NCBI GenBank assembly: GCA_002420005.1
Contig: DIHE01000110.1
Span: 1 to 34,002 of the forward strand
From: Holophagales bacterium UBA5704
Lineage (GTDB): Bacteria; Acidobacteriota; Thermoanaerobaculia; Multivoradales; UBA5704
Reading direction: 5' to 3'
Length of the DNA stretch: 34,002 nucleotides
A program made the position numbers and the translations under genes. This document shows positions 7,155 to 15,879 of the stretch, piece by piece. The stretch's first letter is position 1. Every line of letters starts with the position of its first letter. The notes under the pieces were generated by a model that had not been told where the DNA came from, ran no database searches, and was given only the letters and a program-made list of their open reading frames with translations.

Positions 7155-9296
7155 ATGTCCGGAACGAACGGCCGGGACTCCAGGATCTGGAACGTGGCGC
7201 TCCTCGCCGGGTGCGCGCTCCTGCTCGCCCTGCATCTGGTGCTGGCGGCACCGATGCGGGCACCGATCATCTACGGCGATGAGGCGGCCAACCTGGGCAT
7301 CGCCCGGTTTCTCGCCGGCCGGGCGCCGTATCCGAGCCTGGCGCCGCCGTTCGTCGAGTGGGCCGCCCGCTACCGGTTCGGCTATCCCTTGCTCGTCGCG
7401 CCGGCCTGGTGGGTGAGCGGCGATCCGCTCACCGTGTACAAGCTGGCGCTCGCGCTCAACGCCTTCCTGATGACCGCGCTGTTTCCCCTGCTGGCGGTCT
7501 GGGCACGGCGGACGTTCGCCCTGGCGCATGCCGATGCGCTCGCCGCAGCCTTCGCCGCGAGCCTCTACACGTCGTTCCTGTTGCAGCCGAACCTCACCTG
7601 GTCGGAGAGCCTGCTGATCCCGCTGATCGCCGGGCTCCTGGTGGCCTTCCAGCGTCTGCTGGTCCGCCCGGGCACGGCCGCCGCCTGTGCCGTGGCCCTG
7701 CTGGCGGTCGGCACCTATGCGGTGCACGAGCGGGCGATCGGGCTGGTTCCCCTCACCCTTCTCGCCCTGGGCGGCCTCTGGCTCGGCCGCCGGCTGGCCG
7801 GACGCGCGGTCCTCGCGGCCGGGGGGGCCGCCCTCGCGGCCCTCGCCGCGACGCGGTGGCTGGACGCCTTGGTGGGCGCCCGCCTCTGGGCCGGCGCGCC
7901 GCGCTATGGGACGGGGGAGGTGCTGGCGCGCCTGTTCGCCCCGGAAGGGATGGGCAACGCCGCGCTCTCGCTCGTCGGCCAGGTGTGGAATCTCACCGTG
8001 GCCAGCCTGCTGCTGTTCCCCCTGGGTGTCTGGATGCTCGGCCGCACGGCCTGGAAGGGCGAGGACGGCGCTCAACGGCTGGCGGCGGGGTTCACCCTGG
8101 CGGTTGCGGCGGCGTTGCTCGCCACCTCGTCGGCGTTCCTCACCCACTTCCCGCGCGCCGACTTCACGGTGTATGGCCGCTATGCGGAGGCCTTCCTCGC
8201 GCCCTTCCTGGTCGCCGGGCTCGCCGGGCTCGGCGGTGTGGCCCGCCGGCATCCGCTGCCACAATGGGCGTTGACGCTCCTCCCCATGCTTCTCGCCCTG
8301 CTCCTCCTCGCCGGCCACAAAGACGCGGTCCTGCGCCAGGTCTACGCCGAGATGAACATCGCCGGGCTGCTGCCGGCGATGCAGATCCTCGGGGGCCTGC
8401 GGCTGCTGCGTATCGCGGCGCTCGCCACGGTGGCCGGCGCCGCGGTCTTCGCCGCTGGCCGGTGGCACCCCCGGCTGGCGGCCGGCCTCGCGGGAGCCCT
8501 GTTCCTCGCCGGCGCGGTGAAGGTCCACCAGACCTGGCTGGTGCCGGTGCAACGGGCCGGCTTCGAGGCCCGCTCGCTCCCCGTGGCGGTGCGCGCCCTC
8601 GGCGTCCCGGAAGTGGCCTACGACCTCGCCGCGGCGCGGATGGACGAGTTTTTCGCCTATCAGCTCCGCATCGGCGAGGCACCGTACGTCGTCTTCGACA
8701 GCCGCACCGCGCCACCGCCCTCCGATCTGGTGATCTCGGACAAGCAGCTCGGGGAGCGCCGGATCGGAGCACGCCTGGTGTTCCCCGAGAAGGGGCTCAA
8801 CCAGGCCCTCTGGGTGCGCCCGGGCGCCCTGCAGGACCGGCTGGCGCGCGACGGCTGGCTGGTCCCCGCGGACCCCGGCGCAGCGCTGCCGGCGGAGGCG
8901 GAGTGCGCGCGGCTGACGGCGCTGGAGCCGCTCGATCCGATCCGCCTGAAGCCGGGGGGCTCCACCCGCCTCGCCGTGCGGCTCACCCACTGCGGCACCG
9001 CCGCACCGTGGATTCCCTACGGCACACGCGACGATCCCCGCGGCGTCGTCCGCTTCGGCGTGCAGTGGATGCAGGACGGGGTGTCGAAGGTGGATCAGCG
9101 CTCCGAGCTGCCGCATGTGCTCGCCCCCGGCACCAGCGCCGGCGCCGAGGTCGTCCTCGCCGCCTTCGCCCCCGACGGCACCCCGGCGCCGCCGGGCCGC
9201 TATGAGGTGAAGGTCGGGCTGGTGCAGGAGCTGGTGCGGTGGTTCGGGGAGACGCGGGAGAATACCTTCACCGTGGTGGTGACGGTGGAAGGGTGA
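7155..9296 (+). CDS. GT-C/GT39-like multi-pass membrane glycosyltransferase
   Basis: This protein of about 713 residues begins with a transmembrane helix (VALLAGCALLLALHLVLAA) followed by the loop motif IIYGDEAANLG. The acidic pair there matches the first-loop catalytic acid of GT-C enzymes such as the ArnT/PMT (GT39) group. About ten further hydrophobic segments follow up to about residue 480. The last 230 residues are soluble and beta-rich (LKPGGSTRLAVRLTH, GVVRFGVQWMQDG, PPGRYEVKVGLVQE), resembling carbohydrate-binding or Ig-like modules of such proteins. The likely role is transfer of a sugar from a polyprenyl carrier in the periplasm. An in-frame ATG at 7137 is an alternative start; neither start has a clean Shine-Dalgarno. 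Confidence 0.72.
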   Translation: MSGTNGRDSRIWNVALLAGCALLLALHLVLAAPMRAPIIYGDEAANLGIARFLAGRAPYPSLAPPFVEWAARYRFGYPLLVAPAWWVSGDPLTVYKLALALNAFLMTALFPLLAVWARRTFALAHADALAAAFAASLYTSFLLQPNLTWSESLLIPLIAGLLVAFQRLLVRPGTAAACAVALLAVGTYAVHERAIGLVPLTLLALGGLWLGRRLAGRAVLAAGGAALAALAATRWLDALVGARLWAGAPRYGTGEVLARLFAPEGMGNAALSLVGQVWNLTVASLLLFPLGVWMLGRTAWKGEDGAQRLAAGFTLAVAAALLATSSAFLTHFPRADFTVYGRYAEAFLAPFLVAGLAGLGGVARRHPLPQWALTLLPMLLALLLLAGHKDAVLRQVYAEMNIAGLLPAMQILGGLRLLRIAALATVAGAAVFAAGRWHPRLAAGLAGALFLAGAVKVHQTWLVPVQRAGFEARSLPVAVRALGVPEVAYDLAAARMDEFFAYQLRIGEAPYVVFDSRTAPPPSDLVISDKQLGERRIGARLVFPEKGLNQALWVRPGALQDRLARDGWLVPADPGAALPAEAECARLTALEPLDPIRLKPGGSTRLAVRLTHCGTAAPWIPYGTRDDPRGVVRFGVQWMQDGVSKVDQRSELPHVLAPGTSAGAEVVLAAFAPDGTPAPPGRYEVKVGLVQELVRWFGETRENTFTVVVTVEG

Positions 9297-9395
9297 AGGA
9301 CGACAAGGTCGCCAAGGACGGCAAGGACGCAAGGACCAAGGACCCCAAGGACTGAAGCCCGGGTCGTTGTTGTCGTTGTTGTCCTTATGGTCCTT
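9296..9395. terminator. AAGGAC direct repeats and inverted arm between convergent genes
   Basis: AAGGAC or a close variant occurs at 9296, 9305 (AAGGTC), 9314, 9323, 9331, 9338 and 9347, mostly 9 bases apart. The reverse complement GTCCTT occurs at 9381 and 9390, also 9 apart. AAGGACCAAGGAC at 9331-9343 can pair with 9381-9395 with a small bulge. This lies between the stop of the GT-C gene and the end of the convergent minus-strand gene, so a bidirectional terminator is plausible. T-rich sequence (TTGTTGTCGTTGTTG) fills 9365-9380. Confidence 0.4.
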
Positions 9396-10254
9396 TTCTG
9401 GTTGTCCGCCACCCCACCACCCGCACCGCACCGCCCCCGGCCAGCGCCACCACCCTGTCCTCTTCCAGCACCAGCCCCGGATGCTCCGGCAGCGCTCCCG
9501 TGGCGGGGGCGGTGACCAGCACGAAGCGCCCTTCCGGGGCGAGGCGGGCGGCGGCGTTGTCGAGCAGGATCGGACGATTCCACGCCGCGGTGAAATCGAC
9601 GTGCACCCAGAGGTCGTTCGGCGCCCGGTAGGACGGCCCGGCGGCGGCGAGACGGCCGCCGAAGTGGCGGCGGGCGGCGAGCAGGAGGGGCTCGGCGCGC
9701 ACGTCCTGGAACGAGACCTCGACGGCTCCGGCCTCTCCGGGACCCTGCTCCACCGCGGCGAGGATCTCGGCGACGTCGCGCGGGGTGAGCGGCAAGGTGG
9801 GGGTGCCTTCGCCGCGCAGAGCGGCCATCTCCTCGCGCAGGTCCGCCAGGGCTCCTTCGAGACGCGCCTGGCGCACGCGCAGGATCTCGTGGCGCTCGCG
9901 CAGATCGAACGCGGAGCCGGCGTCGTACGCCGCGTGCAGCTTCCACATCGCATCCAGGGCCGCCCGGATGTCCGCCTCGCCCGCCTGGAGCTGCGCCAGG
10001 GCGGCTTCCCCCGCGGTCAGGCGGCTGTCCAGCTCGGCCACCCGGTCGAGCAGGGCGCGGAACAGGTCGCGCTGCAGGTCCCAGGAGATGCCGAGATCGC
10101 GGATGCGCCGCACGGTGCGCCCGACGAACCCGGCGAGACGCGAGACCGCTCCTCCGGCGGACGCCTCGTCGCGGCTGCTGCGCGCCCGCACGGCGTCCCA
10201 GCGGCGGTAGATCTCCTCCATCCGCTCCAGCGCGGTCTCCCGGTTGTCGCTCAT
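9385..10254 (-). CDS. Coiled-coil protein of a polysaccharide locus, unknown function
   Basis: This 289-residue protein has no signal peptide or membrane helix. Residues about 57-147 are long charged helices with heptad character (LQRDLFRALLDRVAELDSRL, ILRVRQARLEGALADLREEM). The C-terminal third is alpha/beta (WVHVDFTAAWNRPILLDNAA, LAPEGRFVLVTAP), like the last strands of a class I methyltransferase, but I see no SAM-binding motif I. Its ATG overlaps the stop of the double glycosyltransferase gene by 4 bases (ATGA), so the two are translationally coupled. A scaffold or chain-length role, as coiled coils play in O-antigen termination, is conceivable but is inference only. A longer upstream reading is rejected because it overlaps the GT gene. 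Confidence 0.7.
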   Translation of the reverse strand: MSDNRETALERMEEIYRRWDAVRARSSRDEASAGGAVSRLAGFVGRTVRRIRDLGISWDLQRDLFRALLDRVAELDSRLTAGEAALAQLQAGEADIRAALDAMWKLHAAYDAGSAFDLRERHEILRVRQARLEGALADLREEMAALRGEGTPTLPLTPRDVAEILAAVEQGPGEAGAVEVSFQDVRAEPLLLAARRHFGGRLAAAGPSYRAPNDLWVHVDFTAAWNRPILLDNAAARLAPEGRFVLVTAPATGALPEHPGLVLEEDRVVALAGGGAVRVVGWRTTRKGP

Positions 10255-12707
10255 CGTTCCTCCTCGATCGACCGCCCCAGCACCTCGGCCAGGACGCGGC
10301 GGTAACCCGCCGCCATGTGGGCCGGCGTCGCGTGCTCCTCCCAGAAACGGCGCGCCTCCTCGCCGAGACGCCGGCAGCGCTCCCGATCGCGCGACAGGCC
10401 GAGCAGATGCGCCGCGAGACCGTCCGCCTCCGCCTCGTCCGGCGCCAGACGCAAACAGAAGGTCTCGGGAAAATGCGCCCACTCGGGCACGTCGGTGATC
10501 ACCACCGGACGGCCGGCGGCGAGGGCGCGCATCAGCGTCGCCGACATCTGGCCGCGGAAAGGGTACCGCAGGTTCACCACCGCGTCGCAGGCGAGAAGCG
10601 CCCGCTCAAACGCGGCCCCTTCGACCCGGCCGAGGATGCGCAGCCGATCGGCCACCCCGCGCTCCGCCGCCAGCGACTCCAGGCGCAGCCGGTAGCCGGG
10701 CGCGGCGAACGGCCCGACCACCAGAAGCACCGGATCGGCGGCGGGATGCTCCGCGGCGAGACGGCCGAGCGCGGCGACCGCCGCCTCCAGGCGCTTGACC
10801 GGATGCGCCACGCCGAACGCACCGACCACGAAGGCGGCCGGGGAGAGCCCCAGCTCGCTGCGCGGATCGGCCCCGGCCGCCGCGAGCGCGCGGCGCGGGT
10901 CCTCCACCCCCATCGGAAACTCGTGCACCCGGCTGCCGGCATAGCGGATCGCCAGGTCCACCGCAGCGCGCGGCATGTGGACGATCTGCGCCGCCGTCGC
11001 CGCGACCACGCCGCCGAGGACGGGATGGCGGTTGAGGAAGCCCTCCAGCCCGGCCGCGAAGGCCGCCGGATCGCCGGCTTCGAGCGCGCGGAGCTGCGCC
11101 AAGGCCTCCTCCCCCTCGGACGCCGCCAGCTCCCGATGGAACCGCGCGAGGTCCCCGTCCAGGTACGCCGCCCGGTGCAACAGCGCCCCCCAGGTGAGGT
11201 CGTGCAGCGTGGCGATCACCGGCGGGCCGCCGGCCGGCTCCAGGAGCGCCTGCATGTAGAGGTGGAACAGCGAGGCGCCGAGCTGGAGGAGGACGGCGTC
11301 GAACGGCCGCCTCCGGTGGCGCCGCGCAAACGCGGTGAAGCGGTGGACGGGCGCCAGCTCCTCGACCTCGGCGGCGGGCAGGACACCCTCGTCCACGAAC
11401 ACCTCCACCTCCGCACCGCCCACCAGCTCGCGCAGCAGCTCGACGCTGTAGTCCGCGATGCCGCTCGGCTGCGGCGGTACCGGCGTCCACAAGGCGAGCC
11501 GCAGCGAGGGACGCGGCCGGCGGTGCGATGACCCGGCGGCGGCCTCCTCGTAGGCGGCGAGCGTCTCGCGGCCCAGGTCCTCGGCGCAGAAGCCCGCGGC
11601 GCGGTGCCGCGCCTGGTCCCCCAGCGCACGGCGGCCGGCCGCGTCGCCCAGCAGCTGCTCCAGAACCCGCGCCAGGTCCTGCGGCCGTTCGGGATCGAAC
11701 CGCGCCGCCGCCTCCCCCACCACCTCGGGGAGCGAGCCGGCGTCCGCCACCGCCACGGGCGCACCGCAGCGCATCGCCTCCAGCACCGGCAGGCCGAACC
11801 CCTCGGCGCGCGACGGATGCACGTAGAGGGTCGCCGCGTTGTACAGCGCCACCAGCTCCGCGTCCTCGACGAACCCGGTGAAGCGCAGATCCTCCTCGAT
11901 CCCCCGCTCCCGCGCCCAGCCGGCGGCGCGGGCCTCGTCCGCCGGATCGAGGCGGCAGGCCAGGACCAGGGGAGACGCCCGCCGCAGGTCCGCCGGCAGC
12001 AGGCGCCAGGCATCAAGCAGCCCGCGCAGGTTCTTCGTGTGATGCAGATGCGAGACGGTGAGCACGAAGCCCTCCGGCACACCGAGACGCGCGCGCAGTG
12101 GGGCGAGCCGCCGCTCGCGCTCCGCCTCGTCCAGAGGTTGAAAACAGGGCTCGGCGATCGGCCAGGCGACGCGGACGCGCTCCGCCGGCAGACCGAGGAG
12201 GCGCTCCGCCTCCTGCCCGGCGTGGTGGGAGATGGCGACCACCCGCCCGGCGCGGCGGACGAGGCGCAGGGCCCGTTCATACAGGTCCCGGCGGCCCGGC
12301 GCGGCCAGGTAATGCTCCGGGTAGCGGAGCGGGATCAGGTCGTACAGCGTGGCCACCACGGGCGCGTCGATGCGCCAGGGCACCAGATCGTCGAGATGGC
12401 AGGGCGTCGTCAGGTGGAAGACGTCCACCCCCTGGCGGTCGATCGCCCGCTGCAGCTCCTCGGTCGCACCGAGCACGTCCGCGGAGCGGTCGAACGGGGG
12501 CAGCGTGGCGATCGACACCCGCGGCGAGGCGGCGATCTCGGGCAGCAGCGCGGCGACGTCGGCGTCCTCGCGGCAAAACAGCACCAGCTCCTCGTCGCCC
12601 CCGCGCCCGAGCACCTCACGGACCTGTTGCTGCGTGTACCGCCCCATGCCGCGGCGCACGACGAGCCCGCCCGCCGAGAGCATGCGGAAGTCGATGCCGA
12701 CGCGCAT
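10251..12707 (-). CDS. Two-domain GT4 glycosyltransferase
   Basis: This 818-residue protein contains two GT-B/GT4-type units. Unit 1 (about 1-385) starts MRVGIDFRMLSAGG, has the GVDVFHLTTP and AVVISHHAG-type segments, and carries the E-x7-E signature (E302 and E310 in AEGFGLPVLEAM), so it should be an active retaining transferase using an NDP-sugar. Unit 2 (from about 402, LRLALWTPVPPQPSGIADYS) has the fold pattern, including FVVGAFGVAHPVKRLEAAV, but the E-x7-E site reads FRGQMSATLMRAL and lacks the glutamates. It may be inactive or use another mechanism. No membrane segment is seen, so action at the cytoplasmic face is likely. It overlaps the coiled-coil gene and starts 3 bases after a methyltransferase gene ends. 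Confidence 0.88.
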   Translation of the reverse strand: MRVGIDFRMLSAGGLVVRRGMGRYTQQQVREVLGRGGDEELVLFCREDADVAALLPEIAASPRVSIATLPPFDRSADVLGATEELQRAIDRQGVDVFHLTTPCHLDDLVPWRIDAPVVATLYDLIPLRYPEHYLAAPGRRDLYERALRLVRRAGRVVAISHHAGQEAERLLGLPAERVRVAWPIAEPCFQPLDEAERERRLAPLRARLGVPEGFVLTVSHLHHTKNLRGLLDAWRLLPADLRRASPLVLACRLDPADEARAAGWARERGIEEDLRFTGFVEDAELVALYNAATLYVHPSRAEGFGLPVLEAMRCGAPVAVADAGSLPEVVGEAAARFDPERPQDLARVLEQLLGDAAGRRALGDQARHRAAGFCAEDLGRETLAAYEEAAAGSSHRRPRPSLRLALWTPVPPQPSGIADYSVELLRELVGGAEVEVFVDEGVLPAAEVEELAPVHRFTAFARRHRRRPFDAVLLQLGASLFHLYMQALLEPAGGPPVIATLHDLTWGALLHRAAYLDGDLARFHRELAASEGEEALAQLRALEAGDPAAFAAGLEGFLNRHPVLGGVVAATAAQIVHMPRAAVDLAIRYAGSRVHEFPMGVEDPRRALAAAGADPRSELGLSPAAFVVGAFGVAHPVKRLEAAVAALGRLAAEHPAADPVLLVVGPFAAPGYRLRLESLAAERGVADRLRILGRVEGAAFERALLACDAVVNLRYPFRGQMSATLMRALAAGRPVVITDVPEWAHFPETFCLRLAPDEAEADGLAAHLLGLSRDRERCRRLGEEARRFWEEHATPAHMAAGYRRVLAEVLGRSIEEER

Positions 12708-12710
12708 GGC

Positions 12711-13304
12711 TCAGCCCGGCCAGGCCTTGATGGCAGCCATCGCACCGGCCCCGGCGCGCGGATCGTGGCGGTCGCGGTAGTCGTAGCGCTCCACCTCGCC
12801 CTCGGCGATCGGGGCGTACTCCCGGCCGTCGAATCCCCAGTAGAAGATCTCGGTGCGCCAGCCGGCGAACAGGCGGTGGAGGTCGCGCGGGCTGTATTGG
12901 CGGTACCAGGAGACCACCTTGCTCTGCCCCGCCGGCACGGTGAGCAGGGCGGGCGCGCCCGGCCGCAGCAGCTCCGCCACCTCGGCGAGCGCCAGCGCGT
13001 CACCGCGCGGGAACGGCTCCTGCTCATAGCAGGGCAGACCGATGTGCTCGATCACCGAGATCACCAGCACGGCGTCGAAGAAGCGGCGCGGCAGGGTGTT
13101 GCCGATCAGGCTCTGGTGGTGGAAGACGGCGCCGGGCGGCATCAGCGCCGCGCCGTCGCGCGGATCGAGGCCGTGCAGCTCGCGGTCGGTCTGCGCGATC
13201 ACGCCGAGATAGGTGGCCTCACAGCACCCCACGTCCAGGATGCGCCCGGACTGCGGGATCTGTTGCAGGCACCAGGGGATCTCGATGACCCGTTCGGTCG
13301 GCAT
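12711..13304 (-). CDS. Small class I SAM-dependent methyltransferase
   Basis: This 197-residue protein has motif I RILDVGCCEATYLG (residues 22-34), where Cys-Cys-Glu replaces the usual GxG, then the acidic residue D47 in ELHGLDPRDG and a VLVISVIEHIGLP segment typical of the family. The C-terminus (YWGFDGREYAPI, ERYDYRDRHDPRAG) is acidic and aromatic, as in methyltransferases found next to glycosyltransferases. It is the first gene of a minus-strand run with the double GT and the coiled-coil gene, at 3-base and overlapping spacings. The unusual motif I leaves activity somewhat uncertain. The 48 bases to the divergent GT2 gene must hold both promoters. Confidence 0.8.
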   Translation of the reverse strand: MPTERVIEIPWCLQQIPQSGRILDVGCCEATYLGVIAQTDRELHGLDPRDGAALMPPGAVFHHQSLIGNTLPRRFFDAVLVISVIEHIGLPCYEQEPFPRGDALALAEVAELLRPGAPALLTVPAGQSKVVSWYRQYSPRDLHRLFAGWRTEIFYWGFDGREYAPIAEGEVERYDYRDRHDPRAGAGAMAAIKAWPG

Positions 13305-13352
13305 GGTAGTCTGCTCGGTGGCTCGCTGCGCCTGCCGATTCTACTACGACCC

Positions 13353-14279
13353 ATGACCGCCCTCTCCGTTGTTATCCCGACACACGGCACCCGCGACCTG
13401 ACCCTGCGCTGCGTGGAGAGCCTGGCCTGTGAGGGCACCGCGGACCTGGACCTCGTGGTGGTCGACGACGGCAGCCGCGACGGCACCGCCGCCGCCCTCG
13501 CGGCTGCGCATCCGCAGGTCCGGGTCCTGCGCAACGACCCGGCCCTGGGCTTCACCCGCGCCGCCAACCGCGGCATGGCGGCGGCCACAGCCGACCTCCT
13601 CCTGCTCCTCAACAGCGACACCGAGGTCGCCCCCGGCGCCCTCACCGCCCTTCGTGCCGCCTTCGCCCGCAATCCGCGGCTCGGCGCGGCCGGCGCCACC
13701 CTCTCCTACCCCGACGGCAGCCCGCAGTGGAGCGGCGGCCGGGCGCCGACCCTGCGCTGGCTGTTCCTCCTCGCGAGCGGCGCCGCACCTCTCCTCGCCC
13801 GCCTGCCGGGGTGGCGGCGGCTCAAGCCGCCGGGCGCACCGGCCGGTCCGGTCGACTGGGTGACCGGCGCCGCCCTCGCCGTGCGCCGCATCGCCTGGGA
13901 GGAGGCCGGCGGCTTCGACGAGAGCTTCCGCTTCTACGGGCAGGACCTGGACCTCTGCGTCCGCCTGGGAAAGGCCGGCTGGACCGTCGAGATCCTGCCG
14001 GACGTCCACGTCCTCCACCACCACGGTGCCAGCATCGGCAGCCGGTCGCGCCGGGACCTCCTGTGGACCGACCTGCTGCGCTGGGCGCGGCGCTGCCGGG
14101 GCGCGGCATGGGCCCACCGCGCGGCACAGGCGCTCGCCGCCGGGGCCGCCTTGCGCCGGCTCGGCCGGCTGCTCGCCTCCCCGTTCGTGCCTGCGGCGGA
14201 GCGCGCCGCCTGGCGTGCCGAGGACGCCGACCTCCGCACCGCGCGGGCGGCGCTTGCCAAGGCGCGGCGGGCGAGATAG
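13353..14279 (+). CDS. Family 2 glycosyltransferase (rhamnosyltransferase-like)
   Basis: This 308-residue GT-A enzyme shows all expected GT2 marks: SVVIPTHGTRDLTLRCVESL at the N-terminus, the nucleotide-binding aspartates D38-D39 in LVVVDDGSRDG, the metal-binding SDT (LLLLNSDTEV, D89), and the acceptor-site acidic motif FYGQDLDLCVRLGKAGW near 198. It resembles WbbL-type rhamnosyltransferases acting on lipid-linked glycans, but the donor cannot be told from sequence. It heads the plus-strand set with the ABC permease (10 bases later) and ATPase. The ATG at 13353 is preferred; an open frame much further upstream is a shadow of the divergent genes. Confidence 0.88.
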   Translation: MTALSVVIPTHGTRDLTLRCVESLACEGTADLDLVVVDDGSRDGTAAALAAAHPQVRVLRNDPALGFTRAANRGMAAATADLLLLLNSDTEVAPGALTALRAAFARNPRLGAAGATLSYPDGSPQWSGGRAPTLRWLFLLASGAAPLLARLPGWRRLKPPGAPAGPVDWVTGAALAVRRIAWEEAGGFDESFRFYGQDLDLCVRLGKAGWTVEILPDVHVLHHHGASIGSRSRRDLLWTDLLRWARRCRGAAWAHRAAQALAAGAALRRLGRLLASPFVPAAERAAWRAEDADLRTARAALAKARRAR

Positions 14280-14289
14280 AAAGCACCGC

Positions 14290-15063
14290 ATGGAGCTGCT
14301 CCGCTACCGCGACCTGGTCGTCGCCCTCGTGGCCCGCGACCTCAAAGTGCGCTACCGCCGCTCCTCGATCGGCTTCCTCTGGACCATGCTGCAGCCCCTG
14401 CTGATGATGCTGGTGCTGCGCACCGTCTTCAGCCACCTCTTCCAAACCAAGAGCGTCGAGGTCCCGGAGAACTACGCGATCTACGCCCTCGCCGGGCTCC
14501 TGTTCTGGAACTTCTTCAGCCAGAGCATCGTCGCCTCGATGAACAGCCTCAAGGGGAACGCCCAGCTCCTGCAGAAGCTCCCCGTCCCCAAGGCGGTCTT
14601 CCCGCTGGCGACGGTGCTCTCCGGGCTGATCAACCTGGCCTTCGCCCTGCTGCCGCTCTTCGCGCTGCTCGTCTTCACCGGCCATCCGCTGCGCTGGCAG
14701 CTGCTGTTCCTGCCGGTGGCGATGCTGATCGTCGCGATCTTCACGCTGGGCGCGGGCCTCCTGCTGTCGCCGCTCGCGGTGTTCTTCAACGACGTCATCG
14801 AGCTGATCGGCGTGCTCCTCACCCTGCTCTTCTATCTGACGCCGGTCATCTATCCGAAGGACATCGTCCCCGAGCACCTGCGCTGGGTGGTCCGTTACAA
14901 CCCGATCCGTTCGATCCTGGAGGTGTTCCGGGATCCCATCTACCAGGGAGAGATCCCGCCGCTCTCGCACCTCGGCGTCGCCGTCGGCATCGCGCTCCTC
15001 GTCCTCGCCCTCGGCGCCTGGGTGTTCCGCCGCAGCAGCGACCGGATCCCGTTCTATATTTAG
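14290..15063 (+). CDS. wzm: ABC-2 polysaccharide export permease (Wzm-like)
   Basis: This 257-residue membrane protein has about six hydrophobic spans and the family's N-terminal pattern VARDLKVRYRRSSIGFLWTMLQPLL, an amphipathic helix followed by the first helix. It also has the conserved ending YNPIRSILEVFRDPIYQG. Such proteins pair with a Wzt-type ATPase and move undecaprenyl-linked O-antigen or a similar glycan across the inner membrane. The ATPase gene starts 4 bases downstream and the GT2 gene ends 10 bases upstream, which fits one export/assembly operon. Length and topology are normal for the family. The symbol is by family resemblance, not proven orthology. Confidence 0.9.
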   Translation: MELLRYRDLVVALVARDLKVRYRRSSIGFLWTMLQPLLMMLVLRTVFSHLFQTKSVEVPENYAIYALAGLLFWNFFSQSIVASMNSLKGNAQLLQKLPVPKAVFPLATVLSGLINLAFALLPLFALLVFTGHPLRWQLLFLPVAMLIVAIFTLGAGLLLSPLAVFFNDVIELIGVLLTLLFYLTPVIYPKDIVPEHLRWVVRYNPIRSILEVFRDPIYQGEIPPLSHLGVAVGIALLVLALGAWVFRRSSDRIPFYI

Positions 15064-15067
15064 CCCC

Positions 15068-15874
15068 ATGCCCGACCCGCCGATGACCGCCGTGAGCGAG
15101 GCCGAAGTGCGCGTGCGCCTGGAGGGGGTCTCCCTGTGCTACCGCCTCGCCAAGCAGCGCATCCCGTCGCTCAAGGAATACGCCATCCACTGGATGCGCG
15201 GCGCCCTGTCCTACGAGAAGCTGTGGGCGCTGCACAACGTCTCGCTCACCATCCGCCAGGGGGAACGGGTCGGCCTCATCGGCAGGAACGGGGCCGGCAA
15301 GAGCACCTTGCTCAAGGTGATCTCGCGGGTCCTCAAGCCGAACCTGGGGACCGCCGAGATCCACGGCCGGCTCGCCCCGATCCTGGAGCTCGGCACCGGC
15401 TTCGACCATGAGCTGACCGGCTACGAGAACATCTACCTGAACGCCCTGCTCCTCGGCCGCAGCCGGCGCGAGATCGACGCCCAGATCGGGCCGATCGTGG
15501 AGTTCAGCGGTCTCGGCGACTTCATCCGCTCGCCGATCCGCAACTACTCCTCGGGCATGCAGGCGCGCCTCGGTTTCTCGATCGCCACCGCCTGGCTGCC
15601 CGACGTCCTCATCCTCGACGAGGTGCTGACCGTCGGCGACGCCGCCTTCACCGAGAAATGCGAACGCCGGCTCGCCGAGTTCCACGCCGCCGGCACCACC
15701 GTGCTGATGGTCTCCCACGTCGCCCAGGCTGTGCGGGAGAACTGCGACCGCTGCATCTGGCTCGACGCCGGCCGGCTGCGCGCCGACGGCCCCACCGACG
15801 AGGTGCTCGACCTCTACGCCCACGCCGGCACCGATCCCCACCAGCGCGCCGCCGGCCAGCTCCACCTGGGGTAG
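15068..15874 (+). CDS. wzt: ABC polysaccharide export ATPase (Wzt-like, no C-terminal sugar-binding domain)
   Basis: This 268-residue ATPase has Walker A GRNGAGKST (72-80), signature YSSGMQARL (160-168) and Walker B DVLILDEV with catalytic E185, plus H-loop VSHVAQAV. The insert ELGTGFDHELTGYENIYLN is diagnostic of the O-antigen/teichoic-acid export subfamily. It ends soon after the nucleotide-binding domain, so it lacks the roughly 150-residue carbohydrate-binding domain that lets E. coli O9a Wzt recognise a capped chain end. Export here is therefore probably not cap-selected by the ATPase itself. It lies 4 bases after the permease and 5 before the AttH-like lipoprotein gene. Confidence 0.92.
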   Translation: MPDPPMTAVSEAEVRVRLEGVSLCYRLAKQRIPSLKEYAIHWMRGALSYEKLWALHNVSLTIRQGERVGLIGRNGAGKSTLLKVISRVLKPNLGTAEIHGRLAPILELGTGFDHELTGYENIYLNALLLGRSRREIDAQIGPIVEFSGLGDFIRSPIRNYSSGMQARLGFSIATAWLPDVLILDEVLTVGDAAFTEKCERRLAEFHAAGTTVLMVSHVAQAVRENCDRCIWLDAGRLRADGPTDEVLDLYAHAGTDPHQRAAGQLHLG

Positions 15875-15879
15875 GCTCG

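Noticed and set aside
7097..7270. N-terminal extension of the methyltransferase at 6344-7096 to 308 codons
   Set aside because: The added part is low-complexity and overlaps the divergent membrane-protein gene. A TTG with a GAGGG site at the homology boundary is a better start.
11604..14279. An 891-codon reading extending the GT2 glycosyltransferase upstream
   Set aside because: The part before 13353 is antisense to the double glycosyltransferase and methyltransferase genes. GT2 homology begins exactly at the ATG at 13353.
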